NCBI GenBank assembly: GCA_018398765.1
Contig: JAHBMJ010001793.1
Span: 1-26,020 of the forward strand
Source of the DNA: Chromera velia
Lineage: Eukaryota > Sar > Chromeraceae
DNA length: 26,020 nt
Reading direction: 5' to 3'
Shown in pieces: positions 1 through 8,518 of the stretch. The stretch's first letter is position 1. The number at the start of each line of letters is the position of its first letter. Under the pieces are notes generated by a model. The model worked only from the letters and a program-made list of their open reading frames with translations. It did no database searches and was not told the origin of the DNA. The position numbers and the translations under genes are program-made.

Positions 1-28
<28 letters not shown>
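1..28. repeat. (TG)n microsatellite at left edge
   Basis: Pure TG dinucleotides for the first 28 bases. It lies in the intron upstream of the exon at 121-187. The right edge of the window ends in the complementary (CA)n, so the sequence may stop at repeats. Confidence 0.95.
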
Positions 29-37
<9 letters not shown>

Positions 38-120
38 CCCTCTCTCGCTTCATTTTCATACAGAAAAAGAATTCTATACATACACACATACATATTCTAT
101 ACATGAATCTGTACATGCAG

Positions 121-187
121 CCTGATGCGGTGGTCCCCCTCTCTGGCTTCCGTTCTCTCTTCGAACTTCGTCCGTCCGTGGGCGCAT
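121..187 (+). CDS. Penultimate exon of a membrane-protein gene (5' part off-window)
   Basis: A 67-nt exon between acceptor ACATGCAG at 120 and donor GCAT|GTGAGT at 188. It reads in phase 2 to phase 0 as a 22-residue piece beginning LMRWSP and ending FVRPWAH. The choice of frame rests on the paralog: the exon at 18066-18132 on the other strand is also exactly 67 nt, has the same phases, and reads LM..SP....L.....FV.PWA. No M start is needed because the gene comes in from the left. Function unknown; it joins in frame to the exon at 520. Confidence 0.65.
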
Positions 188-519
188 GTGAGTCTGTCGT
201 GTCCTCTTGCCTCTCCTTTCGTACGCATCCGTTCTTCGTCGCGTGTGTTGTATGGCGTTGTACATTCAAAGGAGACAAGACCACCTGGCCCTTGCAACTT
301 TTGTGTATCCGTATATGTCGGTATTTTGTATAACTGTGGAGTGCTGAGATCGCCAATATGCCGCCAGATGCTTGTCTGTCTGTATGGTGTTGTAGATGCT
401 TGATGCATGAAGGAAGGAATCAGTCCGGTGGATCTCGAAGAATTCGTCCATCTGTCCCTTAAGTTATAATGCTTTTGCCCGCACATATGCGTATGCATCA
501 TGATGCGATTTGTACGCAG

Positions 520-1479
520 CACGTCGGGTGGATTCTTGATCAAGCCGACAGCGGGGGGACCCGAGGGACACAAGAGAGCCTGACAAAATCTCTAGGGTCC
601 CTCTTACGGTCTCTGGTTGCGTCCGTTCCGTTCACATTCGAGAGCGGAAGGGGGACCGATTCGAAGCAGCAGAAGAACCCAGGAAGACACTGTGAAGGCG
701 ACGAAGAAAGGGAGGAAGGGGGGAGGTTTTCCCTCACGGGGTCCCTTCTTTTTTGGATAGGAGCCCCACTTTGTGCCTACTTAGGGTTTCTCCGTTACTT
801 TCTCGATCTCTCTGTCCCCCTTTTGGCACGCTGGTCGGGGTCCTCTCGGGGTCGAGGCGTGCCTTGTGAGTGCGACTTTAGAGAAGTCCCTGAGGGAAAA
901 GAGGCAAGAGAGAACCGCCGCCATTCACAAGAAGAGGAGGCAAGCAAAAGAGAAAGGAGCGCTGAGTTGTCCACGTCCCCTATGGGAAGGGGAAGTACAG
1001 CAGGGGATGTAGAAGAAAGGGGGGAAGGGGAGAGACAGGGTGGCACAGCAGTCGACGGAGGGCAGAGGGAGAGGCCGGAACCCTCTTATTCCTGCTTTCC
1101 TTCTCCGTCTTCTGCTCGCTCAGCAGCTCTGCCTGACCATTCTGAGAGTAGCTCTTCTGCTCCATCGCAAAGTGAGAAGGAACCCGTTAAACATTTTAGA
1201 GCCTCCCCACCAGACCCCGCCTTTGAGGGCGACGGAGCAGTCTTCTCGGCGACCCCTTCAACGGACAGTGCTGGCGGTAGAGAGGTCAGGAAGAGGGACA
1301 GTTTGTTCAGCATATCCTCTTTTGAGGCAAGAGGAGGGAGGACAGAGCATGCAGATGAGGTTTCTGATGGTGTGGTTTTGATGCTGGGACTTTGTCTGAT
1401 GATTGGCGTCTGTTGGGTGCTCAAGCGCTTAAAACAAAAAAGGAATGGCTCCTTTGCCGCGACACAAAAGAGAGAATGA
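520..1479 (+). CDS. Final exon: two-hydrophobic-segment, Ser/Glu-rich C-terminus of a CCP-gene paralog
   Basis: Opens after acceptor TGTACGCAG (519), phase 0, and runs 319 codons to TGA at 1477-1479. The product starts HVGWILDQ, then a charged stretch, a hydrophobic segment around LLFWIGAPLCAYLGF, about 190 residues rich in Ser, Glu, Arg and Pro, and a C-terminal helix VLMLGLCLMIGVCWVL followed by basic KRLKQKR, as in a type I tail anchor or stop-transfer. It is clearly homologous to the minus-strand exon at 16801-17779: shared blocks include FRASPPDPAFEGDGAVFS and KRDSLFSISSFEARGG. The open frame extends upstream to an ATG at 469, but that lies in the intron; the paralog supports the splice at 520. 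No known family recognised. Similarity to the paralog stops just after WVLKRL, so the extreme C-termini differ. Confidence 0.75.
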   Translation, partial: HVGWILDQADSGGTRGTQESLTKSLGSLLRSLVASVPFTFESGRGTDSKQQKNPGRHCEGDEEREEGGRFSLTGSLLFWIGAPLCAYLGFLRYFLDLSVPLLARWSGSSRGRGVPCECDFREVPEGKEARENRRHSQEEEASKRERSAELSTSPMGRGSTAGDVEERGEGERQGGTAVDGGQRERPEPSYSCFPSPSSARSAALPDHSESSSSAPSQSEKEPVKHFRASPPDPAFEGDGAVFSATPSTDSAGGREVRKRDSLFSISSFEARGGRTEHADEVSDGVVLMLGLCLMIGVCWVLKRLKQKRNGSFAATQKRE

Positions 1480-2479
1480 GGTGTTTGGAAGAAAAGCTGG
1501 CAGCTGAATCAAGACATACGCATCTAGCTGATTGTGGAAATCCAGAAAAATTTAATAAAAATATGTGAACCGGTTTCAAAGTTCTCTTTTTGCAAAACCT
1601 ATCTTCTTGCAAAGCATTATTGGCTTATTGTTTTGCAAAACCTCTAGCAAGAAACGTTTTTAACATTATAGCAAAATGAGTTGTCAATTATATGAATAAA
1701 TTATTAACTTTTAAGAAATCATCTTATATCATCTCATCTAACATCTAATTCAATTTTCAAATATATGCACCGCTTAGGTGAAGTGTTCAGAAGTGAGTGG
1801 GATGGAAGACCCTCTCCTAGGAGCTAACAGCTTTGATGAAGAAGCATCCCTCTCGAGAGATTGAAGCTTTTGATTTGAAATGTTCATTAAGGCACTATAC
1901 TAGCGTAACATCCTAAAAAATAACAACTTTTCCCTGCTTAACGTTAATTAAAAGTCTAGTTAGAAGTATCCAGCTAGCTTGGGATATGGATGACAATGGC
2001 GCGTCATAGTCATAGCCATGTTATCAGATCACATTAAATTGTTTTGTTTTAATTGGGTTAGCCTTTAAAACTAAGTTTGGGCAGTGTATAGCGGTGCAAG
2101 TAAATGAATTCTGTCATCAAATCACATTAAATTGTTTTGCTTTAATTGGGTTAGCCTTTAAGACCAAGTTTAGGCGGTGCATAGCGGTGCAAGTAAATGA
2201 ATTCTCTTTAAAAAGTTTTTTTTATTATCTGTTTCTTTCGCCACTTAATTATACTTTTTGTTTTGATAAATGAAAAGTGATTTACAATGTGTCGTTCGTT
2301 TGTTTGTTTTACTCTAGGTTTTGCTATGGTATGTATGTTAGCTACAGTTGAGTCAATATGGTGTTGCTTAACTCTTGGTATCACGGATTATCATGGGCTG
2401 GCTAGGTGTTCAAAGCGCTTAATTTCAAATATGTCTTCAAATGTTTCTTTTAATTTAAGTAAACAAATGTGCATAAAAC
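1480..2479. other. AT-rich intergenic DNA
   Basis: Abrupt drop in GC immediately after the stop codon at 1479. No exon or RNA gene could be supported. A short repeated word TTTTGCAAAACCT occurs at 1588-1600 and 1631-1643. An open stretch at 2287-2487 (+) could be a decayed upstream piece of the copia remnant that follows, but it is not convincing alone. Confidence 0.6.
2023..2205. repeat. 93-bp tandem duplication
   Basis: Unit 2023-2115 starting ATCAGATCACATTAAATTG is repeated at 2116-2205 with only a handful of substitutions; both end in GCAAGTAAATGAATTCT. Period 93. No coding potential seen. Confidence 0.9.
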
Positions 2480-3420
2480 TTGTATAAAGATGGGTTAGAC
2501 AGAGCTCATGAGGTTGGTTCAATCATAACCATCTTCATACACTTAATTCTGCGTACAAAGTGTGCACATGCACTGCTTTACACTCAGGCTACTGATGATG
2601 ATGACGCAGGGTTGTGCATACTCTTCCTTCTATCTCTTTTCTTTTCAGCAAATTGTCCCGATGGTCCACTTAACCTTCTTTAGAGAAGGTTGAAGGGGTG
2701 CTGCGTCTCTTTTTGTATGTTCAAGAAATGGAAAAGCCTCTTGTCTTCACTCCTTGTTACAATCCCAAGATTGTTAACTTTTACAACGGTTCTTTTAAAT
2801 TTCTCTTTCTCGAGGAGAAGGGAAAGCAGGGTACGAGGCATTCCTGGTAGATCAGAACGACTCGATTGGATCCATGTGAGAGAGCAATCTTTTTGCATGG
2901 AAGTTAAAACGGATCAAGACAGTCCTGAATTCCAGCACGTCTTCTGAACTGTGTGTACAGCATGAGACAGTGAAGAAAGTGTATGCATGGAAGTCGTTTG
3001 CTAAAGCTCTGTAGCAGAAGAAGGTGTCAGTCGAATTTGTGACTGATTCTGCCCCTTTGATGGAACAGTTAGAGACAGGAGACTCTGAGATGAGATCTGA
3101 CCTTGAAGTTTGTCTTTAAGGCATACTTCGGTTTGTTTGGCAGGAACTTAGGGCAATAAGAGCAAAAACATTGTGGTGCCTAACCGATATCATGCGTGTA
3201 GACAGACAGACCAAACTTAAGCTCTTAAAAGACAGAGGAACTCAGTATGTCCCTCGTGAACGATCGACTGCAGTTCAATCTGCAGTTCGAAAAGTCATTA
3301 ACTTTGTAAAGAAGATTTGTGTTCTTCACTAGGTTCTTCGCTCTTGAGTGATTGCTCTTATTGTTTACGATCAGGGAGTGACTGTAAAGGCTCAGTATGG
3401 AAGTGTCCGCCACCAGACCC
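2480..3420 (+). pseudogene. Decayed Ty1/copia-type reverse transcriptase tail and RNase H
   Basis: Copia-like collinear motifs appear in order on the + strand but in shifting frames and with internal stops. Seen: HEVGSII then ILRTKCAHAL near 2505-2570 (the VGSL.Y....RPD...A region); VEGVLR and YNGSF then KQGT near 2688-2850 (the Y.DA.fa....S.sG region); LDWIHVREQSF near 2860-2895 (the W.S.KQ region); EFVTDSAPLMEQL near 3040-3075 (catalytic TD of RNase H); and about 48 residues later LTDIMRVDRQTK near 3185-3220, in the position of the P-T-D..aD.LTK motif. Spacing of the two TD motifs fits copia RNase H. At least two stops and two frameshifts make it non-functional. No LTRs were identified. Assignment is by motif memory, not alignment. 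Confidence 0.55.
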
Positions 3421-3424
3421 GCCG

Positions 3425-3444
3425 CACTATAGTATACTATAGTG
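3425..3444. repeat. Perfect 20-bp palindrome
   Basis: CACTATAGTATACTATAGTG is its own reverse complement. It sits just 3' of the copia remnant, beside a GC-rich GGCGGGCGCGCC. Confidence 0.9.
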
Positions 3445-4256
3445 AGATACGTAGAGATACGCAGGGCGGGCGCGCCATATGGATTAATTCAATTGTTATG
3501 GTGTATTGGTTGAATCATGATTGGATACGAATAGAACAGACTGATTGACAGGAAAGGAGAGCTCCTCCTTCTTATCAGTTCTCTCCATATGAAATGATTT
3601 GAATCCTCTCAGTAAATTATCTTCTCCACTAGAGCTCTGGTACCTTTCAATATCTATAGGGGCACGTACGCATTACTATACTCTAGACTATACTAAGAGG
3701 GGGGATGTATGGTCGAGCATGTGATCTATTCATGAACAATCGTCTACTGAACCCCCCCGGTCAAAATTCGGTAAGACCAAAGCCAAGTACGTAAAGTTGT
3801 AAGATTGTACGGAGCCGCCATGCAGCTTTAAAGCATTGACAGGTTGGCTAATTAAAGCTGGAGCCTGCATAAGCTTGCCACATGAATCTGCATGGATGGA
3901 AAACGGCCGCTATTAAAAGCAGTTTGAAAATTCCTGTACTGCCATGCATGGAGACGGCCGGCCGCGGCTTGTCTGCGATTCCTCTTGGTTTTGTCAACCC
4001 ATGCATGAATTCGGGCGCGCATCTCGCGCACGCTAAGCTCACCAAAACGTGCTCTGGGGTCATTTCCTCCTAATATGATAGAGATCGTTTGGAGCTTTAA
4101 ATCTCTCCAAAATGGGTTTGGATATCCAAACCTGACATTTGGAGCACCTTCCTTAATTATGTTTCATCTATAAATTACTAGAATATTCTATCTTAGACTA
4201 TCTAGCGCTCCCAGTAGCTCCTAGTGAAACTAAGCATATAAGTTTAAGCGTTGACA
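3445..4256. other. Intergenic DNA, no gene supported
   Basis: Open frames on both strands at about 3850-4070 are complementary shadows of each other without splice or domain support. ATGCATG and GGCCGGCC words occur. Nothing else seen. Confidence 0.5.
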
Positions 4257-4430
4257 GTTTGAGCTTCTAACTCTTTATAGTTCTTTTAAAAAAAAGTGAC
4301 AAAAAAATTGATATCAATTTCTATTTTTTGATATCAATTTTTTTATATAAGAAAAAATGACAAAAAATTAATATCAATATTTTTTTATCACTTTTTTTCT
4401 CAACAACTATAAATAGTTAGAAGCTCATAC
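4257..4430. mobile_element. MITE-like long hairpin with 26-bp terminal inverted repeats
   Basis: Left arm 4257-4282 (GTTTGAGCTTCTAACTCTTT...) and right arm 4405-4430 are inverted complements with two mismatches. The interior is itself foldable: ATTGATATCAAT palindromes and poly-A/poly-T arms pair across the centre. About 174 bp, no coding capacity, AT-rich. No clear target-site duplication was identified, so the mobile origin is inferred from shape. Confidence 0.55.
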
Positions 4431-4473
4431 CAAGCATGCTAAGAGATCTATAGTTGACTGTTCAATGTTATCA

Positions 4474-4600
4474 GTTTGAGCTTCTAATTCTTTAAAGTTC
4501 TTTCAAGTCAATATGTCCAAATTGATGTTAATTTTTGAAAGTGTACCAAAAATTGACATCAATATTAATTTTTCGTACACTTTTTGGGTACACTTTTGTA
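4474..4600. repeat. Second, degraded copy of the hairpin element
   Basis: 4474-4499 repeats the left arm (GTTTGAGCTTCTAATTCTTT) with three changes. The following sequence again folds: AAATTGATGTTAATTTTT against AAAAATTGACATCAATATT, then GTACAC inverted words. It suggests two insertions or a tandem pair of one family. Confidence 0.5.
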
Positions 4601-4612
4601 GGGTGGAGTAGT

Positions 4613-4742
4613 GATATCGTTGATATCGCCTAATATCGTAATATTAGTCCCTATAGATTCTTTTTTTTAATATTGCGATATTAGCGCTTACCGCTTCTTA
4701 ACTAAAGGCGATATTACGCGATATTGGGTAATATCGATCGCC
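4613..4742. repeat. Cluster of ATATCG/CGATAT half-sites
   Basis: Seven ATATCG or CGATAT words within about 130 bp: GATATCG twice from 4613, AATATCG near 4632, GCGATATT near 4675, 4708 and 4719, AATATCG near 4731. The 3' part forms an imperfect palindrome bounded by GGCGAT and ATCGCC. It may be secondary structure or a binding array; function unknown. Confidence 0.6.
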
Positions 4743-4944
4743 TTTTTTATGATTCATAGATGCAGTATAATACAGTATCCTCCTAGTATCCTCTTTAATC
4801 TTCTGTTTCAATATTCATCATGCTCTATACCTTCTTTTCTGATATGGTGCCATCTGATTGCTTCTCTTAGGCTTATAAAGAAGCCCTAAGTTTAACATAA
4901 CATGCTAGATAACATGTCTATCAGAGTTACGTCTCCCATCGCAA

Positions 4945-4990
4945 AAACGGCTTTCCACAGCCGTTTGATAGCCGTTTGTCTAGCCGTTTG
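4945..4990. repeat. Hairpin AAACGGCT/AGCCGTTT and three AGCCGTTTG direct repeats
   Basis: AAACGGCT (4945-4952) and AGCCGTTT (4959-4966) form a perfect 8-bp stem with a 6-nt loop. AGCCGTTTG recurs at 4959, 4970 and 4982. A small open frame of 66 codons at 4902-5102 (+) overlaps but has no supporting features. Confidence 0.7.
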
Positions 4991-5244
4991 GGGGCATAGC
5001 TTAAATTTAACTGCAGAAAGAATTAAAAGATCTTTTGATGTGATGTATACCCCCATGAAAGGTAGTCTATGTAAAAGTACTGACAAACAGGCTTCTACTT
5101 AGCTCCAGCCTCTTCAATTGTAGAAATAAATGATTTCGTTTTATTTAAATGTTCTGTATTTAGCGCAAATACACAAGCGGGCCCGCTCATGCCCCTTAGC
5201 ACCGCGCATAGATATAGAACCCGGCCGCGCGCCGCGTGTCGTAC

Positions 5245-5312
5245 CAAAAAAAGGTGGCTTCCGAAAAAAGGTGGCTACCGAGATGGCTTCCAAAAAAAAA
5301 AGGTGGCTACCG
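5245..5312. repeat. Three imperfect A-tract plus GGTGGCTNCCG units
   Basis: Units at 5245-5263, 5264-5280 and 5292-5312, each six to ten A residues followed by GGTGGCTTCCG or GGTGGCTACCG. No function evident. Confidence 0.75.
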
Positions 5313-5592
5313 CTAGGGCTACCGTCTCCGCTCAACAACGATGTGTTGTTTCTGGAAAGAAGCTCGAACTGCCTCTGTTTCTTGCTAGTCTAGCATCAAG
5401 AAGCAGAAGAGCATCAAAGTGATTTCAGCCAAAGACTTCAGTCTTGAGCTTAGAACTCTGTATAGCGTTGTCCCTGACGAGGCTTGATAAGCCCAAAACC
5501 GGTTGGACCTGAGCGCTTTCGGATTTTCTGTTCACGACAAGGAGGAGGTGTTCTTCAAATCAATTATCAGCATCATGTTGTTGAACCAACCT

Positions 5593-5640
5593 GCAACACA
5601 CACACACACACACACACACTCACACCTAGCACACACACAG
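5593..5640. repeat. Interrupted (CA)n
   Basis: CA dinucleotides interrupted by CTCACACCTAG, directly left of the first 119-bp direct repeat. Confidence 0.9.
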
Positions 5641-5650
5641 CAGTTCAGGC

Positions 5651-5769
5651 CTGCCGGCATCAGCGACACGTCTCTGTTTTCTGTGAAGGAAACCTCTTGT
5701 CCGGACATGCTGACGCATGCCGGCATCTACAGAGACCCACACACATTTAGAGACGGCGACAGTCCGGAC
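5651..5769. repeat. 119-bp direct repeat, copy A
   Basis: Begins CTGCCGGCATCAGCGACACG and ends GACAGTCCGGAC. Nearly identical to 6294-6412. Together they bracket a (GACA)n-rich block. Contains GCATGCCGGCAT. No convincing protein. Confidence 0.92.
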
Positions 5770-5785
5770 GTCAACGGCCTGGCCA

Positions 5786-6192
5786 GATAGACACAGACAG
5801 AGACAGACAGAGACAGATAGAGACAGACAGAGACAGACAGAGACAGACAGAGACAGACAGAGACAGACAGAGACAGAGACAGACAGAGACAAACAGAGAC
5901 AGACAGAGATAGACAGAGATAGACAGAGATAGACAGAGATAGACAGAGACAGAGACAGAGACAGAGACATACCATATGGTTTCTTCTTTTCCCTCTTCAG
6001 ACAGACAGACAGACAGACACAGACGGACAGACACAAACGGACAGAGACAGACAGACGGACAGACATACGGACAAACAGACGGAACCGTCCTTTCATTCTC
6101 TTCTGTTTTCTTCTTTTCTTCAAACAGAGAGAGAGGCAGACAGAGACAGAGAGAGACAGACAGAGACACAGACAGAGACAGACAGGAGACTC
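5786..6192. repeat. (GACA)n / (GACAGA)n array
   Basis: Imperfect AGACAGAGAC and AGACAGAC units interrupted by two T-rich spacers (about 5968-6000 and 6083-6122) that share CTTTTC and CTTCTTTT words. Long Ser/Leu or Asp/Arg/Gln open frames here are repeat artefacts. Confidence 0.95.
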
Positions 6193-6293
6193 AACGGCAC
6201 GCAGTATACAACAATAGAGGCTTGCCAAACCACGAACACTCACGAGGACAGAAACGCACTCAGTGGCCAACGACAGTCAGACAGACACACAGC

Positions 6294-6412
6294 CTGCCGG
6301 CATCAGCGACACGTCTCCGTTCTCTGTGAGGGAAACCTCTTGTCCGGACATGCTGACGCATGCCGGCATCTAGAGAGACGCACACAGATCTGGAGACGGC
6401 GACAGTCTGGAC
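6294..6412. repeat. 119-bp direct repeat, copy B
   Basis: Second copy of 5651-5769, same orientation and length, offset 643 bp, with scattered substitutions (for example CTGAGAGG-type changes around GTGAGGGAAACC). Confidence 0.92.
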
Positions 6413-7325
6413 AGGCCCACTCAAACACAAAAATCTGGGGGCAAAACAACAAATGAATTAAGAATGCAAAAGGAAAAGCCTGTATTGATCTTCGCCTCTA
6501 GATTTTCACACGCCCCGAGATGTACACAAATACACACACTCTTTCTCTCGCATACGTCCTTTCTCTCAAGCACAAAAAACTTTCACTTACTCACGCACAC
6601 GTCCAAACGCACACCGGCACACACGTAGGCACATACATAGTACAGACACCTACACTTACACATTTGCTTGCTTACACAATTACACACCTATGGCATTGCG
6701 CACACACTCATTTGCAGCCATACAAATGTATCCCTATAGATCCGAAATGCACAGATACAGTCGAAAGCCCACGTGATATTCTATGGGACATGAACTTAAT
6801 GAATACATGGGATTTATTCGATAGGATTTATTGCTGTTATGGTATAATTATATATAATTATGACTGGCCTTTGCTTGTTCACAGGTCGCTCAGCCTGTCT
6901 TTGTTCGCCTTGAAGACTTGCAGTCTCTCTGCACGAAAAGCAGACAGACAATCAAACAGAGAAAGAAAAACGAAAAGAAAGAGAGTGCTGTAGCATCAAG
7001 GAATACCATGGATGTATATCCCGCATATATGCCCCTACAGGGGTGCTCATAGAACGATCATGTGGTGAACCCTTGTGAGAGTCGCCTCACAACCAGTCTT
7101 GTTGGGTTCAAAGAGGCAGGCGCGTTGGCAGGAGGACAGCGAGAAAGGGCTTTGCCGAGTCTCAGAGGCTTTGCTGCTCAACGCCACCCAAATAGCATAT
7201 GCTTCCTCGACAGAGAGAAAGGAGAAGAGACAAAAAACGTGAAACTTACATGCTTAAATGCTGTCAGGGACTGTCACAGTCAGCGAGGATGCGGCAGTGA
7301 CTTGACAAATCATGTACACACAAAC
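6413..7325. other. Repeat-poor spacer downstream of the RING-like gene
   Basis: CA-rich at 6520-6720, otherwise unremarkable. TTGTGAG (7073-7079) and CTCACAA (7086-7092) form a 7-bp stem inside outer TGAACCC/GGGTTCA arms (7066-7110), a possible hairpin about 215 bp beyond the minus-strand stop. An open frame at 7062-7409 (+) lies mostly outside any support and partly antisense to the last exon of the minus-strand gene. Confidence 0.4.
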
Positions 7326-7624
7326 TTATATATGAACAGAGGGGATCGAGGGGGGGGCAGGGGAGGGAGGGAGCGAGAGCGAGAAGGTAAGAGGGAGTCT
7401 GTTATTTGACAGACGGAAAGGGACCGACCCCAATCGCTTGACCACCAGTCTTGTATTCTCAACAAATGTAGGAAGCTCGAGTGGAGGGGGGACAGCAGGC
7501 GTCGCAAGGAAGCGTGCGCGGAGAACGGGAAGCTGGGGAAGACTGAAAGTCAGTCTTCCCTCCCTCTCAAGGTGCTCTCTTGAACTCTGAAGCAGGGTTC
7601 CTGCCTCGCTCAGTATGCCATCTC
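7326..7624 (-). CDS. RING-like gene, last exon
   Basis: Acceptor CACAATGTGCAG at 7625, phase 1 in, 99 codons to TAA (7326-7328). Begins DGILSEAGTLLQSSREHLER, continuing the helical register of the preceding exon, then a Leu/Pro-rich tail. It holds no internal Met. Phase agrees with the upstream exon's phase-1 donor. Confidence 0.65.
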
Positions 7625-8475
7625 CTGCACATTGTGAACAATTTCGAGGAAGACTTTTGAAAAGCGGGTCATCTCAATTACATAGATACATGTAGTAGAA
7701 GGCTAGCTTGGGAAAGACTCTTTGCACGATTTCTTTGGTTCCTTCTTTCTTCGTTTCTTTCATTCATTCTTCCTTTCTTTTTCTTTTTCGCCCTGCCTTC
7801 TTTTTTTTCCTTCTCCCTTCCCTCGTTTCTGTGCTTTCTTCTTTCCTTCCTTCCTTCCTTCCTTCCTTCCTTCGTGCCTTCTTTCCTTCCTTCGTGCCTT
7901 CTTTCCTTCCTTCGTGCCTTCTTTCCTTCCTGCTTTGTTTCTTTCTTTCTTTCTTCCTCCTTTCTTTTGTTTGTTCGTTCGTTCGTTCGTTCCTTGTTTT
8001 ATTCTGTCGTTCTGTTTTAAATGGCTGACCCAGCGGCTCCTCGATTCTCGTGAGAAGACTCTCTGTAGCAGCCTTCAGTTGCTTGAGACACGTAACGGGG
8101 GGTGCACGGTCGATTGTCTGCTTCAAACCGCTGAGGGTCTGGTGGAGTTCCCGCGCTCTCCCTGCTACCTTCCCGAAAAGGCTTTTTGCCATCGCCTTTG
8201 TTGACTTGACTGTGTCGTCCCTCCACGAGATTATGTGACGCTTCGCCGCTTCTTCATCCGCATCAACTGTCTTTTCCTGCAGAATATATGTATGTATGTG
8301 TATATATATGTATGTGTGTGTGTGTGTGTGTGTGTGTCTCTCTCTCTCTCTCTCTCGCTCTCTTTCTTTCTTTCTTTCTTTCTTTCTTCCTCTTTTTCTT
8401 TCTTTCTTCTTTTCTTTCTCTCTTAGAGTCTCTCTCTCTTTCTCTCTCTCTCTCACACACACACACAGACTTTCT

Positions 8476-8518
<43 letters not shown>

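Noticed and set aside
97-403. Cys/Trp pattern resembling a CCP module end (CTFKGDKTTWPLQLLC) on the + strand
   Set aside because: It lies after a perfect GTGAGT donor at 188, and the exon frame supported by the paralog is a different one; treated as intronic coincidence.
469-519. ATG-initiated start for the left paralog
   Set aside because: Upstream 17 codons (MLLPAHMRMHHDAICTQ) have no counterpart in the paralog, while a matching acceptor (CAG at 519) and homologous residues begin at 520.
3848-4073. Overlapping open frames on both strands
   Set aside because: Mutual shadows, no domain, splice or composition support.
5626-6329. Long Ser/Leu/Val/Cys and Asp/Arg/Gln open frames
   Set aside because: Translations of GACA-type repeats, open in several frames on both strands.
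7062-7409. 115-codon + frame
   Set aside because: Antisense in part to the better supported last exon of the minus-strand gene and ends in low-complexity Glu/Arg repeats.
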